From the NCBI GenBank assembly GCA_015222795.1, contig JADFVY010000318.1, positions 1 to 25,806 of the forward strand: a stretch of 25,806 bases of DNA, read 5' to 3'. This DNA comes from Pseudomonadota bacterium (GTDB lineage Bacteria > Pseudomonadota > Alphaproteobacteria > UBA8366 > JADFVY01). Both the position numbers and the translations under genes were made by a program. The notes beneath the pieces were generated by a model. The model did not search any database, was not told where the DNA came from, and saw only the letters and a list, made by a program, of their open reading frames with translations. Shown here piece by piece: positions 15,649 to 24,358 of this stretch (positions within the stretch are counted from its first letter, which is position 1; each line of letters starts with the position of its first letter).

Positions 15649-17025
15649 TCAGAAGAATTCAAGACGGACCGAAAACATCTTTTCCACCTGCTTCACTGCG
15701 TCCGCGGTGGCAAGCAGAATTATCCGGTCATAACCTTCAATAACGGTAGTGCCGCGCGGTATGATGACCTCGCCATCGCGCACGATTGCGCCAAGTATGA
15801 CCCCGGCGGGCAAGTCGACCTCATTTAGAGGCGTGCCAACGAAGGACGAGGTTTCCAGTGCCTCCGCTTCGATAATTTCGGCGAAACCGTCGCCCAGGGA
15901 ATGAACCGAACGGATGCGTCCCCGCCTGACATGCTGCAGAATCGTGGACACGGTAATGGCGCGCGGGCTGACCACCACATCGATGCCAAGATTGGTGATC
16001 AGCGGCCCATAGGAAGGCTTGTTGATCAGGGTCACCACGCGTTCGACGCCGCTGCGTTTGGCCAGCAGAGAAGCCAGGATATTGGTTTCGTCGTCATTGG
16101 AAACCGCCACCACCGTTTCCGCGGACGATACGTTGGCTTCTTCCAGGATATCGGCCTCAAGCGCGTCACCGAGGATGATCGTGGCGCCGGGCAGCGCCTG
16201 GGCGACCTTGCGGGCCCGTTCGCGGTCACGTTCAATGATCTTGGTGGATATGCCCCGTTTGCCCTCCATCAGTTCGCGTGCCAGATTCAGGCCGATATTG
16301 CCGCCGCCGACGATGACCACCCGGCGGGCCGATTTCTCATCATGCCCGAAAGCCGCCATGGCGCGCGGGACATGCAGCGCGTCGACCACGAAATAGACCT
16401 CGTCGCCCGGCAGCATCTGATCGTTGGAGGTCGGCACCGTGGGCTCGCCATCGCGCACAATTCCAACAATGATGATATTGAGGTCGGGAAACAGCGATGT
16501 GAGCTGGCGCAGCGGTGTGTAGACGATCGGGCAGCGTTCAGTGCAGCGCACGCCGATGACTCGCACCTTTCCGTCGGCTAGCGGGATCACGTCGAAGGCG
16601 CCGGACACACTCATCCGCCGGCTGATTGCCTTGGCGACCTCCAGTTCCGGCGAGATGATGACGTCGATCGGCAAATTATCGCGGCTGAACAAATCCGCCC
16701 ACATCGGATTCAGATAGCTTTGCTGGCGAACGCGGGCGATCTTGGTTGGCACGTTAAACAGCGAATGGGCGATCTGGCAGGCGACCATGTTGACCTCGTC
16801 GGCATAAGTCACCGCGATCAACATATCCGCGTCGGCGGCGCCGGCTTGCTCGAGAACGTCGGGATGCGACGCGTGGCCGACGAACGCCTGGACATCGAGC
16901 AGATCGTTGACCTTACCGATAAGGTCGGCCGCCTGATCGATGACCGTCACATCGTTGTTTTCTATGGCAAGATAGCGGGCGATATTAAAACCGACCTGCC
17001 CTGCCCCACAGATAATAACTTTCAT
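15649..17025 (-). CDS. trkA: Trk potassium-uptake system NAD-binding protein TrkA
   Basis: The 458-residue cytoplasmic regulator gates the Trk/Ktr-type K+ channel subunit by binding NAD(H) or other nucleotides. Two tandem RCK units are visible. The first starts GAGQVGFNIA (residue 7 on) with the acidic D30 ending strand two. The second starts VIVGGGNIGLNLA (about 238-250). Each has a C-terminal RCK-C lobe (about residues 142-218 and 370-455). An AGGAAG ribosome site lies 8 nt before the ATG. The gene is 40 nt downstream of ntrX, a gap occupied by a hairpin. No trkH is in the window. Linkage to ntrYX is conserved in alphaproteobacteria and suggests co-expression with nitrogen control. Confidence 0.96.
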   Translation of the reverse strand: MKVIICGAGQVGFNIARYLAIENNDVTVIDQAADLIGKVNDLLDVQAFVGHASHPDVLEQAGAADADMLIAVTYADEVNMVACQIAHSLFNVPTKIARVRQQSYLNPMWADLFSRDNLPIDVIISPELEVAKAISRRMSVSGAFDVIPLADGKVRVIGVRCTERCPIVYTPLRQLTSLFPDLNIIIVGIVRDGEPTVPTSNDQMLPGDEVYFVVDALHVPRAMAAFGHDEKSARRVVIVGGGNIGLNLARELMEGKRGISTKIIERDRERARKVAQALPGATIILGDALEADILEEANVSSAETVVAVSNDDETNILASLLAKRSGVERVVTLINKPSYGPLITNLGIDVVVSPRAITVSTILQHVRRGRIRSVHSLGDGFAEIIEAEALETSSFVGTPLNEVDLPAGVILGAIVRDGEVIIPRGTTVIEGYDRIILLATADAVKQVEKMFSVRLEFF

Positions 17026-17045
17026 TCAATACGCTTCCTGGCCAC

Positions 17046-17068
17046 TAGCGGTCTGATACAGACCACTA
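17046..17068. repeat. Tight dyad between ntrX and trkA
   Basis: GGTCTG (17050-17055) and CAGACC (17059-17064) pair around a 3-nt loop. After one mismatch, TAG (17046-17048) pairs with CTA (17066-17068). It touches the ntrX stop and lies 20 bp before trkA. No U-tract follows on the minus strand, so it is not an ordinary terminator. Confidence 0.5.
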
Positions 17069-18463
17069 TACACCTATCCGATGACCTTTTTCGGCTGTGT
17101 CAACGCCAAGCCCTTTCAGTTTGCGATGCAGGGCGGCTCGGTCCATGCCGATGAACGCGGCGGTACGGCTGATATTGCCGCCATAACGCCTGACATGGTA
17201 TAGTAGATATTCCTTTTCGAATGCTTCCCGGGCCTCCCTGAGCGGCTGATTCATTATCTCCGATTCGGATTCCAGCCGCGCCGCGGTACGCTCGCCGCCA
17301 AGCGCCATGGCAACCGAGTGCGAATCGATAGGCCTGCTGGGATCCGCGGAAGCGGTCAACAGAACGCGTTCGATAACATTGCATAGTTCCGACACGTTTC
17401 CAGGCCAGTTATATGAGGCCAGCGTGGAATACGATTCGGACGACATGGCGCGCGGAGATTGGCCCTTGGCGTTTGCTATACGCGCCATCAGGTAGCGGGT
17501 CAACGACGGGATATCCTTGCGGCGGGCATACAGGGGCGGCACCTCGATCGGAACCACATTCAGTCGGTGATAGAGCTCCTGGTCGAAATAGCCAGCCGCC
17601 ACTTCCGCTTGCAGGTCCATCCTGGTCGTTGCTATTACACGAACATCGACATCGATCTGTTTGCGCCCGCCGACCCGGCGAAACGAGTTGCCTTGTAAGA
17701 TGCCGACGATTTTGCTCTGCGCCTCGCGCGACAGGCTGCCCACTTCGTCAAACACCAATGTCCCCGTATGGGCTTTTTCGAAAACACCGACACAACGCGG
17801 CCGGCCCTTGGCAGGTTCCAGCCCAAGCAGGATTGCGTCACCACCATCGGATTCCAGCGTCGCGCAATTAATCGTGACAAGTCGCCGCTTCGGCCGTGCC
17901 GATGCCAGATGGATCGCCCGCGCCATAAGGCTCTTGCCGGACCCCGGCGGTCCGCTGATCAGAACACGGCTGTCGGATGCCGCCATTTGCTCCACGGTTC
18001 GCCGCAAATGCACCATCGGCTGGGAAGTGCCAACAATATCCTCGGTTTGCGGGCCGACACGCGTTTTCAGCTCCCTGACTTCTTCCTGGAGATGCTGTTC
18101 CCTGAGCGCCCGTTCCACGTTATGCAACAGGACATCGGTTTTAAACGGCTTTGTTATGAAGTCGTATGCGCCCATCTTGGTCGCCGAGACGGCCATATCG
18201 AATGTGGCATGACCACTAATCATTACCACCTGTTGTTCAGGATAATCCCGGCGGATGATTTCCAGGGTTTCCAGGCCATCCATTTCGCTGTCGCCCAGCC
18301 ATACATCCAGAATGACCAGGGCGGGCTGCCGGCCAGCCATCGCTTCCAGCGCTTCGCTGCTGTTCACCGCCTGCCGGGTCCGGTAGCCGCAATCTTCCAG
18401 GGTACCCGCAATCTGTGTGCGAATATCTTCCTCGTCGTCGACGATCAAAATATCATGAGCCAT
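17066..18463 (-). CDS. ntrX: Nitrogen-regulation response regulator NtrX
   Basis: The 465-residue response regulator is the partner of NtrY. The receiver domain (about 1-120) has the phospho-acceptor D53 in VILDVWLGD. The AAA+ domain has Walker A GPPGSGKS (171-178) and a Walker B-like TLVFDE (235-240). The GAFTGA loop that contacts sigma54 is absent; its place is taken by ILLGLEPAKGRPRCVGVFEKA. This agrees with alphaproteobacterial NtrX proteins acting without sigma54. The usual arginine-finger segment FREDLYHRL reads FDQELYHRL, so one arginine is lost. The C-terminal Fis-type helix-turn-helix (GGNISRTAAFIGMDRAALHRKLKGLG) is intact. The gene overlaps ntrY by 11 bases. Confidence 0.95.
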   Translation of the reverse strand: MAHDILIVDDEEDIRTQIAGTLEDCGYRTRQAVNSSEALEAMAGRQPALVILDVWLGDSEMDGLETLEIIRRDYPEQQVVMISGHATFDMAVSATKMGAYDFITKPFKTDVLLHNVERALREQHLQEEVRELKTRVGPQTEDIVGTSQPMVHLRRTVEQMAASDSRVLISGPPGSGKSLMARAIHLASARPKRRLVTINCATLESDGGDAILLGLEPAKGRPRCVGVFEKAHTGTLVFDEVGSLSREAQSKIVGILQGNSFRRVGGRKQIDVDVRVIATTRMDLQAEVAAGYFDQELYHRLNVVPIEVPPLYARRKDIPSLTRYLMARIANAKGQSPRAMSSESYSTLASYNWPGNVSELCNVIERVLLTASADPSRPIDSHSVAMALGGERTAARLESESEIMNQPLREAREAFEKEYLLYHVRRYGGNISRTAAFIGMDRAALHRKLKGLGVDTAEKGHRIGV

Positions 18464-20714
18464 GTGCGGTCGGTTCCTTTTTTGCTGCGCGTAAACGTCG
18501 CTCCGTGCTGCCCAGGCCCAAATCGCGCGAGAATTCCGCGCGAATCAACGCACCGCCACCCTTGGCATCGCCCAAAACCAGGTTTCCACCGTGATCTTCC
18601 AGAATTTTTCTGACGATCGCGAGACCCAACCCCGTTCCCTTTTCGCGGGTCGTCACATAGGGCTCGAGCAGTTTGTCGCGCCCTTCCGCCGGCAATCCGG
18701 GGCCATTGTCTTCCACTTCGATGACGACGCGACCGTCTTCTTCCAGGAGTCGTAAAATGACACGGGAGCCATCTTCCCTGTTGTCACGCCGATCCATCGA
18801 TTCGGCGGCATTCTGAACCAGATTGGTAACCACTTGCCCCATCTGCCGGCCGTCGCAAGTGGCATAGAGAGAATCTTCGGGCATGCGCGCGATGAAGTCG
18901 ACCTTCGGATGTGCGTTGCGCTGCAGGAACACTACCTGCCTGCATAGCTCGTTAAGATTTTCCAGCCGCAGCATCGGGGCCGGCATGCGCGCGAAATTGG
19001 AGAATTCCTCTATCATTCGGCCGATATCCTCGACTTGGCGAACGATGGTGTCGGTGCAAATCACGAAGGTTTCCTTGTCGCTTTTAATTTCTTTCAGGTA
19101 TTTGCGTTTCAGCCTTTCGGCCGATAGCTGGATCGGGGTCAGGGGGTTACGTATCTCATGGGCGATCCGTCTGGCGACATCGGCCCAGGCCCCCTTCCAC
19201 TGCGCTTCCAGTAATGCCGAGACGTCGTCGAACGTAATCACGAAACCGATGATCTTGCCCTGCAACTCCTCAACGGCGACGGCTACAAGCAGCGTGCGCT
19301 CTTCGCCATCGCGGGTAATCTTGATCTGCGCCTCAATCGGTTCCGGCCGGCGTTTGCGCGCCTCACCCAGCAAGGCGTCAATTTCCGGGGCTATTTTGCT
19401 TAGTGGCTTGCCCACCATGTCCGCCGTCTCCACCCCCAACAAACGGGCGGCGGAAAGGTTCGGCAGATTGATATTGCCCTTGCGGTCAAGCCCGATAACG
19501 CCCGCCGACACGCCGGACAGAACCGTTTCCGTGAACTGGCGGCGCTCGTCCAGTTTTTGATTGGTCTGGATCAATTCGCGGCGCTGGTCCGACAATTGGC
19601 CGGTCATCCGGTTGAAGGCGCGGCTGAGAATACCGATCTCATCGTCGAGAGGCAGTTCGCGAACGCGGGCCGACAGGTCGCCCTCGCGAACTTTTTCGAC
19701 GGCGCCGATCAACTCACCGATCGGACGCGACAGGTCGGTCGCCACATTCAGGCCCAGCCACACAGCGGCCGTCATCATCAATAGCGCCACCAGCAGGAAC
19801 ATCAGCGTCACGAAAATAATTGTCTCCTTTTTGGATTCTTTAAGGACCTGAAATTCCGCGACCGCTTCGCCGGTCTGCTGCGTGTAGCTCAGCACCGTCG
19901 GGTCCACGATTCTACCAATGAAAAGATAGGCGTCCAGGAAATCATCCAACCGCGTCAAGCCGCGCACCCGGTCACCGGTTTCGTTCTGAAAAATCGGCAC
20001 CTCGCCATTCCGCGCCGCCTCCAGATACTCTTTGTCGATCGGTTCATTTTCAAGCGCCAGGGTAAAACCCGACCGCGCCATGACCTTGCCCGTTCCGTCG
20101 AACACGATCGCCTCGCTGAGGCCGCGCAGCTGGGCTTGCAGATTGATTGCCTGGTGCAGCAGCCGCGCATTGGTCTCAAGCAACGGCCCGTCCCGATTCA
20201 GATCGCGTGCCATGCGCAGCGCATCGACCCTGATATTCTCCTGATGTTCGGCGAGATAACCTTCCGCGACCGCCTGTGCCGTTTCAACCAGATTGTCTAT
20301 GCGATCGCCAAACCATGCCTGCATTCCATTCACGAAAAACAGAATGGAAAACAGCAGGACCAGCACAGTCGGCGTGATCGACATTAGTCCGAACAATACG
20401 CTTAACCGAAGGTGCAACCTCGAACCGGCGGAGCCTCTGCGCCGCGCAAGTCCCAGCTTGACGATACGCCGCAGAACAACGAAAGCCAGCAACAGCAACA
20501 ACACCAAATCGGCATAGAGCAGCAGGTTAAGATTTCGCTGGTTGGTGCCCAGCGGGCCGGCGTCGGTCAATGCAAAATAGGTGGCGACGCCCGATGCGAC
20601 GGCAAGCACCGGCAGGGCGACGCCGAAAACCTTCCCCAAGCGCAACCGACCGTATAGTTGCGCCAATCGGGGCAACCATTGACCGCGGTCTCCGCCGACC
20701 TCTTTTTCGCTCAT
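18453..20714 (-). CDS. ntrY: Membrane sensor histidine kinase NtrY
   Basis: This 753-residue inner-membrane kinase phosphorylates NtrX and is linked to nitrogen, redox and envelope signals in alphaproteobacteria. Predicted membrane segments lie near residues 28-50, 63-84, 105-130 and 298-320, with a periplasmic domain of about 165 residues between the third and fourth. HAMP (about 321-374), PAS (about 395-505) and kinase domains follow. The phospho-accepting H519 is in RRIAHEIRNPLTPIQLSAERL. The ATP domain shows NLVQNAAES (N box), EDNGPGLP (G1) and GTGLGLAI (G2). It starts 16 nt after ntrC and overlaps ntrX, so the four ntr genes read as one unit. Confidence 0.96.
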   Translation of the reverse strand: MSEKEVGGDRGQWLPRLAQLYGRLRLGKVFGVALPVLAVASGVATYFALTDAGPLGTNQRNLNLLLYADLVLLLLLAFVVLRRIVKLGLARRRGSAGSRLHLRLSVLFGLMSITPTVLVLLFSILFFVNGMQAWFGDRIDNLVETAQAVAEGYLAEHQENIRVDALRMARDLNRDGPLLETNARLLHQAINLQAQLRGLSEAIVFDGTGKVMARSGFTLALENEPIDKEYLEAARNGEVPIFQNETGDRVRGLTRLDDFLDAYLFIGRIVDPTVLSYTQQTGEAVAEFQVLKESKKETIIFVTLMFLLVALLMMTAAVWLGLNVATDLSRPIGELIGAVEKVREGDLSARVRELPLDDEIGILSRAFNRMTGQLSDQRRELIQTNQKLDERRQFTETVLSGVSAGVIGLDRKGNINLPNLSAARLLGVETADMVGKPLSKIAPEIDALLGEARKRRPEPIEAQIKITRDGEERTLLVAVAVEELQGKIIGFVITFDDVSALLEAQWKGAWADVARRIAHEIRNPLTPIQLSAERLKRKYLKEIKSDKETFVICTDTIVRQVEDIGRMIEEFSNFARMPAPMLRLENLNELCRQVVFLQRNAHPKVDFIARMPEDSLYATCDGRQMGQVVTNLVQNAAESMDRRDNREDGSRVILRLLEEDGRVVIEVEDNGPGLPAEGRDKLLEPYVTTREKGTGLGLAIVRKILEDHGGNLVLGDAKGGGALIRAEFSRDLGLGSTERRLRAAKKEPTAHGS

Positions 20715-20730
20715 CTTTCACCCATCCGGT

Positions 20731-22200
20731 TCATTGGCCGTATTTTACGCCCCGAATTACCTGGATGTCCAATTCGCGAATTTTTTTCCGCAAAGTGTTG
20801 CGATTAAGCCCCAATAATTGGGCCGCCTTGATCTGATTGCCGCCGGTCGCCGTCAGCGACAATTCGATCAACGGCCTTTCGACTTCCCGTAGTACCCGGT
20901 CATGCAATCCCGCGGCGGGCAGGTCGTTGCGATGGGCATCGAAATAACTCCGCAGATGGCGCTCCACCAGCCCGGCCAGCCCATCATGGTTGGCCTCGCC
21001 GTTCGACTGGGTCGGCGCGACGGGTGGATCCTCGGCCAATTCCGCCTCAACCACGTCGATACCGATTGTTTCGTGGGAGTAGAGAGCCGCCAGTCGACGC
21101 ACCAGATTCTCCAATTCCCTGACATTTCCAGGCCATTTATATGATTTCAGGCGCTTCATCGCCGCCGAATCGAGGCTTTTCGCGGGCAGGCCCTCGGCCG
21201 CCAGATTTTTCTGAAAGTGATTGACCAGTTCGGGAATATCCTCGACCCGCTCGCGCAGGGGCGGAATGCGGATGGGCACGACATTCAGCCGGAAATAAAG
21301 ATCCTCGCGAAACAGGCCGTGCGAAACGAGCTGGCGCAGATCGCGGTGTGTGGCCGCGACAATGCGCACATTGGCACGAATCGCGCTGCGCCCGCCGACC
21401 GAGGTAAATTCACCTTCCTGCAGCACCCGCAATAGCCGGGTTTGCGCCTCCAGCGGCATGTCGCCGATTTCGTCCAGGAACAGGGTTCCTCCGTCGGCTT
21501 GCTCAAATCGGCCCGGGGCACGGGCTGTCGCCCCGGTAAAGGCGCCCTTTTCATGCCCGAACAGTTCACTCTCGATCAGTTCGCGGGGGATCGCCGCCAT
21601 ATTGACCGCGACAAACGGGCCATTGCGGCGTTTGCCGTAATCATGCAGGGCGCGCGCGATCAGCTCCTTGCCGGTTCCCGACTCTCCATTTATCAGCACG
21701 GTAAGGTCGGTCGCCATTAGTCGCGCCAGAACCCGGTAGATTTCCTGCATTGCCTGGGAACGCCCGATCAGCGGCATTTTTTCTTCGTCCCCAGCGCCAT
21801 CCTGGGCATCGTCGATCGCCTGCACCCGTGGCGCCGGCTCCGTAAGCGCCCTTTGAACTATCCCGATTAATTCCTTGAGATCAAAGGGTTTAGGGATATA
21901 TTCAAAGGCACCTCGCTCAGTCGCCTTCACAGCGGTCAGCAGGGTGTTCTGGGCACTCATTACAATGACACGCAGTTCCGGCCGTAGCTTGCGGATGCGC
22001 GGCACCAGGTCCAGCCCGTTCTCGTCGGGCATCACCACGTCGGTAATGACGACATCCCCCTCCCCGTCGGAAATCCAGCGCCACAGGGTCGCGGCGTTAC
22101 CCGCCGCGCGCACCCGATAGCCCAGCCGGCCGAAGGCCTGTGTGAGCACCGTGCGGATGGCCCGGTCGTCGTCGGCGATAAGTATGGTCGCCTCATTCAT
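20731..22200 (-). CDS. ntrC: Nitrogen-regulation response regulator NtrC (sigma54 activator)
   Basis: The 489-residue regulator activates sigma54 promoters under nitrogen limitation after phosphorylation by NtrB. The receiver domain carries D54 in VITDVVMPDENG and K104 in YIPKPF. The AAA+ domain is complete: Walker A GESGTGKE (172-179), GAFTGA (219-224), Walker B TLFLDE (239-244) and the arginine-finger segment FREDLYFRLNV. A Fis-like helix-turn-helix ends the protein (about 448-482, GGNQIKAAQLLGLNRNTLRKKI). Comparison with NtrX next door is direct: GAFTGA and the finger Arg are present here and missing there. It overlaps ntrB by 8 bases, so the kinase and its regulator are translationally coupled. 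Confidence 0.97.
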   Translation of the reverse strand: MNEATILIADDDRAIRTVLTQAFGRLGYRVRAAGNAATLWRWISDGEGDVVITDVVMPDENGLDLVPRIRKLRPELRVIVMSAQNTLLTAVKATERGAFEYIPKPFDLKELIGIVQRALTEPAPRVQAIDDAQDGAGDEEKMPLIGRSQAMQEIYRVLARLMATDLTVLINGESGTGKELIARALHDYGKRRNGPFVAVNMAAIPRELIESELFGHEKGAFTGATARAPGRFEQADGGTLFLDEIGDMPLEAQTRLLRVLQEGEFTSVGGRSAIRANVRIVAATHRDLRQLVSHGLFREDLYFRLNVVPIRIPPLRERVEDIPELVNHFQKNLAAEGLPAKSLDSAAMKRLKSYKWPGNVRELENLVRRLAALYSHETIGIDVVEAELAEDPPVAPTQSNGEANHDGLAGLVERHLRSYFDAHRNDLPAAGLHDRVLREVERPLIELSLTATGGNQIKAAQLLGLNRNTLRKKIRELDIQVIRGVKYGQ

Positions 22201-23338
22201 TATTCGTTCCTTCCTGGCCGTCGTCGCGTGCGATCGGCAGCATGATGCGGAAGACCGTCCGCCGAGGGCGGCTGTCCAGATCGATAACGCCGCCGTGGTC
22301 GCCGATAAGTTTGGCCACCAGTGGCAGTCCCAGTCCTGTTCCGCCCGGTTTCGTGGTTACAAAGGGATCGAAAATGTGCCGGCGCAAATCGTCGGGGATG
22401 CCGGGTCCGTTGTCCTGGATGGTAACGACCAGCGGTAATTGCATGGGCATGTCGCCCCCTGGAGCCTGGAGCCGAACGCCATGCTGGTAGGCGGTCGTGA
22501 CAGTAATCTCGCCGCCCTCTTCCGGCGCCGCCTCGGCGGCGTTCTTGACCAGATTGAGGAATACCTGGATCAGACGGTCTCTGTTGCCATGTACCGGCGG
22601 TAACGATGGATCGTATGTTTCGACGAAGCGCAGATGTCTGGCGAAACCGGCCTTACCCAGCGTCAGAACGCGCTCCAGCACCTCATGGATGTTAACCGGG
22701 CTCCGATCGTCGAATTCAGTGTCGCCGGTAAAAGCTTCCATCCGGTCGATCAGGGCCACGACCCGGTCGGTCTCCTCGACGATCAACCGGGTCAGTTGCG
22801 TGTCGTCACCGGAAACCGACTGTTCCAGCAACTGCGCCGCGCCACGCACACCGGACAGCGGGTTCTTGATCTCATGGGCCAGCACGGCCGCCATGGCCGA
22901 GATGGAGCGCGTGGAATCGCGGTGGGTCAGGGACCGATCGATTTTCCCCGCAACCGATTGTTCCTTGATTGTCAGCACGACAGAACCGGATTGGTCAGCC
23001 ATCGGCGCGCCATCCACGCGCACCAGATGCTCGCCTATGCGTGGGGTCTCCAGCCGCACACCATGCTGCGACATGCTGCTCTCGCCCTGCCTCACGCGCT
23101 CCACCAGCAGCAGAACGGGGCTGTCATGGGGGATGAGATCAGCCAGAGTGCGTTCGCGCATATGGGTCCGGCTGTGGCGGAAGAGTTGCTCGGCGGCGTT
23201 GTTCGCATAGAGAATGTCGCCGTCGGGGCCAATAACAAGAACCGGGTCCGGCAGGGCATTCAGCACCGCCGCCCCGTCCGGATCATCCTTTATCGGCGTG
23301 ACGCCGTTGTCAGGTGGGATTGCCGTGATGTCGGTCAT
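22193..23338 (-). CDS. ntrB: Nitrogen sensor kinase/phosphatase NtrB
   Basis: The 381-residue cytoplasmic kinase phosphorylates NtrC under nitrogen limitation and dephosphorylates it when bound by PII. An N-terminal PAS domain (about 22-130, ALPDPVLVIGPDGDILYAN) is followed by the H-box with H155 in LAHEIKNPLSGVRGAAQLL. The catalytic domain has NLVKNAAEAA, QDNGPGIP and GTGLGLPLV. No transmembrane segment is present. The gene starts a likely ntrBCYX unit; the 141-bp gap before it carries an NtrC-like dyad. In many alphaproteobacteria dusB (nifR3) precedes ntrB; here it does not. The ribosome site is weak (GAGACT). Confidence 0.96.
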   Translation of the reverse strand: MTDITAIPPDNGVTPIKDDPDGAAVLNALPDPVLVIGPDGDILYANNAAEQLFRHSRTHMRERTLADLIPHDSPVLLLVERVRQGESSMSQHGVRLETPRIGEHLVRVDGAPMADQSGSVVLTIKEQSVAGKIDRSLTHRDSTRSISAMAAVLAHEIKNPLSGVRGAAQLLEQSVSGDDTQLTRLIVEETDRVVALIDRMEAFTGDTEFDDRSPVNIHEVLERVLTLGKAGFARHLRFVETYDPSLPPVHGNRDRLIQVFLNLVKNAAEAAPEEGGEITVTTAYQHGVRLQAPGGDMPMQLPLVVTIQDNGPGIPDDLRRHIFDPFVTTKPGGTGLGLPLVAKLIGDHGGVIDLDSRPRRTVFRIMLPIARDDGQEGTNNE

Positions 23339-23412
23339 GGAGTCTCAATTTCGGCGGCTTCAGCCCAAATATAGGAGGTTTTCATGCCTATCATTTATGC
23401 GGTCCGCCATTA

Positions 23413-23429
23413 TGCACAATATTTGTGCA
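23413..23429. promoter_or_regulatory. NtrC-like binding site upstream of ntrB
   Basis: TGCACAA (23413-23419), TAT, TTGTGCA (23423-23429) is a perfect 17-bp dyad. The enteric NtrC consensus is also 17 bp with TGCAC...GTGCA ends. A second, degenerate half (GCACAATATGCGC) overlaps its right side, so a pair of sites is possible. It lies about 75-91 bp before the ntrB ATG and supports autoregulation. No convincing -24/-12 sigma54 promoter was found beside it, so NtrC may act here as a repressor or enhancer on a promoter I could not place. Confidence 0.65.
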
Positions 23430-23479
23430 CAATATGCGCCGTTTGGTTCGTTACGGCAAGTGTTTATTGCCAACCCCAA

Positions 23480-24280
23480 TCAGCTGAGCAAAATATCCTG
23501 GACGAATTTAACACCGGGATATCCGAGCGTTACCAGCAGATAGGCGACCAGAAACCATCTCGCCGCCCGCCTTCCGCGCAAGCCGGCCTTGTAGTGGGCG
23601 AACAACAGCACACCGATCAGCACGAATGCACCGAGCATAAAAAGAGTCTTGTGATCGAACACCAGCAACTGCCCGGTTTCGAGGAACTGAATCCCCATGC
23701 CATTCAGCACGTCAACGCCCAGAATACCCTCGGACGCCACCAGTAGCCGGACCTGAAGCCGCTCGGAGTCGGCGATCGACGGCAGAACATCCGAAAGCAT
23801 ATGGCGGCGCTTCAACCGCATGCCACGCTCGCGCAGCAACACGGCAAGCCCGGCAATGGCGGCCAGCGTCAACAGCGCGTAGGTGACCACCGAAAGCAGA
23901 ATATGGACCAGGATCCAGCCGCTGGGCGTCCCGGCCCTCGCGTCGATGGCAGGCGCATGGTCCCATATGGTCGCGACCAGCCCCAGCAGGATCAGGTAGG
24001 GAAACAGCAACCCGGCGAGTCGCCAGGCCTCGGCGGCCACGGCGGAAAGCAGCGCAAACAGCACAATACCAACCAACACCGTAACCCACAGAACCTCGGA
24101 CAGGCCGCTGTTCCAGGTCGTGCCGTAGCGCACCGCGACCAGACCCAGCGGCCCCGCCAGGGCCACCGCCGTCAGCGCCCAGAACAATCCGTCCCTTGCC
24201 GCGCGGCCCCGCCATACGGCGATGGTGATCGGCAAAAGCGACAGCAGGGCCGCAAGATTATGAATTAAACCCGTCATCAT
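23480..24280 (-). CDS. CcsA/YpjD-like cytochrome c assembly family membrane protein
   Basis: The 266-residue protein is almost entirely hydrophobic, with about eight predicted membrane helices. It matches the cytochrome c assembly (CcsA/HemX/YpjD) family by the TWNSGLSEVLW loop, the conserved histidine in ILVHILLSVVTYALL, and the DHKTLFMLGAFVLIGVLLF plus YLLVTLGYPGVKFV C-terminal pattern. The tryptophan-rich haem-handling motif of true CcsA is not obvious, so YpjD-type is the better label; the function of these proteins is poorly defined. The ATG at 24280 (or the adjacent 24277) is chosen because the membrane domain begins there; the longer frame to 24352 adds polar shadow sequence. No ribosome site is visible. 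In many genomes YpjD lies next to ffh, so its position here beside ntrB is unusual. Confidence 0.82.
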   Translation of the reverse strand: MMTGLIHNLAALLSLLPITIAVWRGRAARDGLFWALTAVALAGPLGLVAVRYGTTWNSGLSEVLWVTVLVGIVLFALLSAVAAEAWRLAGLLFPYLILLGLVATIWDHAPAIDARAGTPSGWILVHILLSVVTYALLTLAAIAGLAVLLRERGMRLKRRHMLSDVLPSIADSERLQVRLLVASEGILGVDVLNGMGIQFLETGQLLVFDHKTLFMLGAFVLIGVLLFAHYKAGLRGRRAARWFLVAYLLVTLGYPGVKFVQDILLS

Positions 24281-24289
24281 TGCGGGCGC

Positions 24290-24317
24290 ACTATAAACTC
24301 TGATTACGCCACGACAA
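24290..24317 (-). promoter_or_regulatory. Candidate promoter of the CcsA/YpjD-like gene, possibly leaderless
   Basis: On the minus strand TTGTCG (24312-24317, 4 of 6) and TATAGT (24290-24295, 5 of 6) are 16 bp apart. Transcription would begin around 24280-24284, at or within a few bases of the ATG. This would explain the missing ribosome site. Confidence 0.45.
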
Positions 24318-24328
24318 AGCTTACCCTT

Positions 24329-24358
24329 GGCATGGCGGACACAACTGTCCAAAATGCC
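24329..24358. repeat. Symmetrical double dyad in the divergent ypjD-like/ispDF region
   Basis: Inner arms GGACA (24337-24341) and TGTCC (24346-24350) are nested within outer arms GGCA (24329-24332) and TGCC (24355-24358). Every spacer is 4 bp, giving a 30-bp two-level dyad. It lies 30 bp before the ispDF start and just upstream of the opposite promoter, a good position for an operator. No regulator is assigned. Confidence 0.4.

Noticed and set aside
15901..16581. 226-codon plus-strand open frame opposite trkA
   Set aside because: Antisense to an intact TrkA; composition typical of a shadow frame.
17768..18613. 281-codon plus-strand open frame opposite ntrX and the end of ntrY
   Set aside because: Antisense to two strongly supported genes, without family motifs.
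23339..23412. Search for a sigma54 (-24/-12) promoter between the NtrC-like site and ntrB
   Set aside because: A TGGC...GCAT pair exists but its GG and GC are 6 bp apart, not the required 10, so no sigma54 promoter is claimed.
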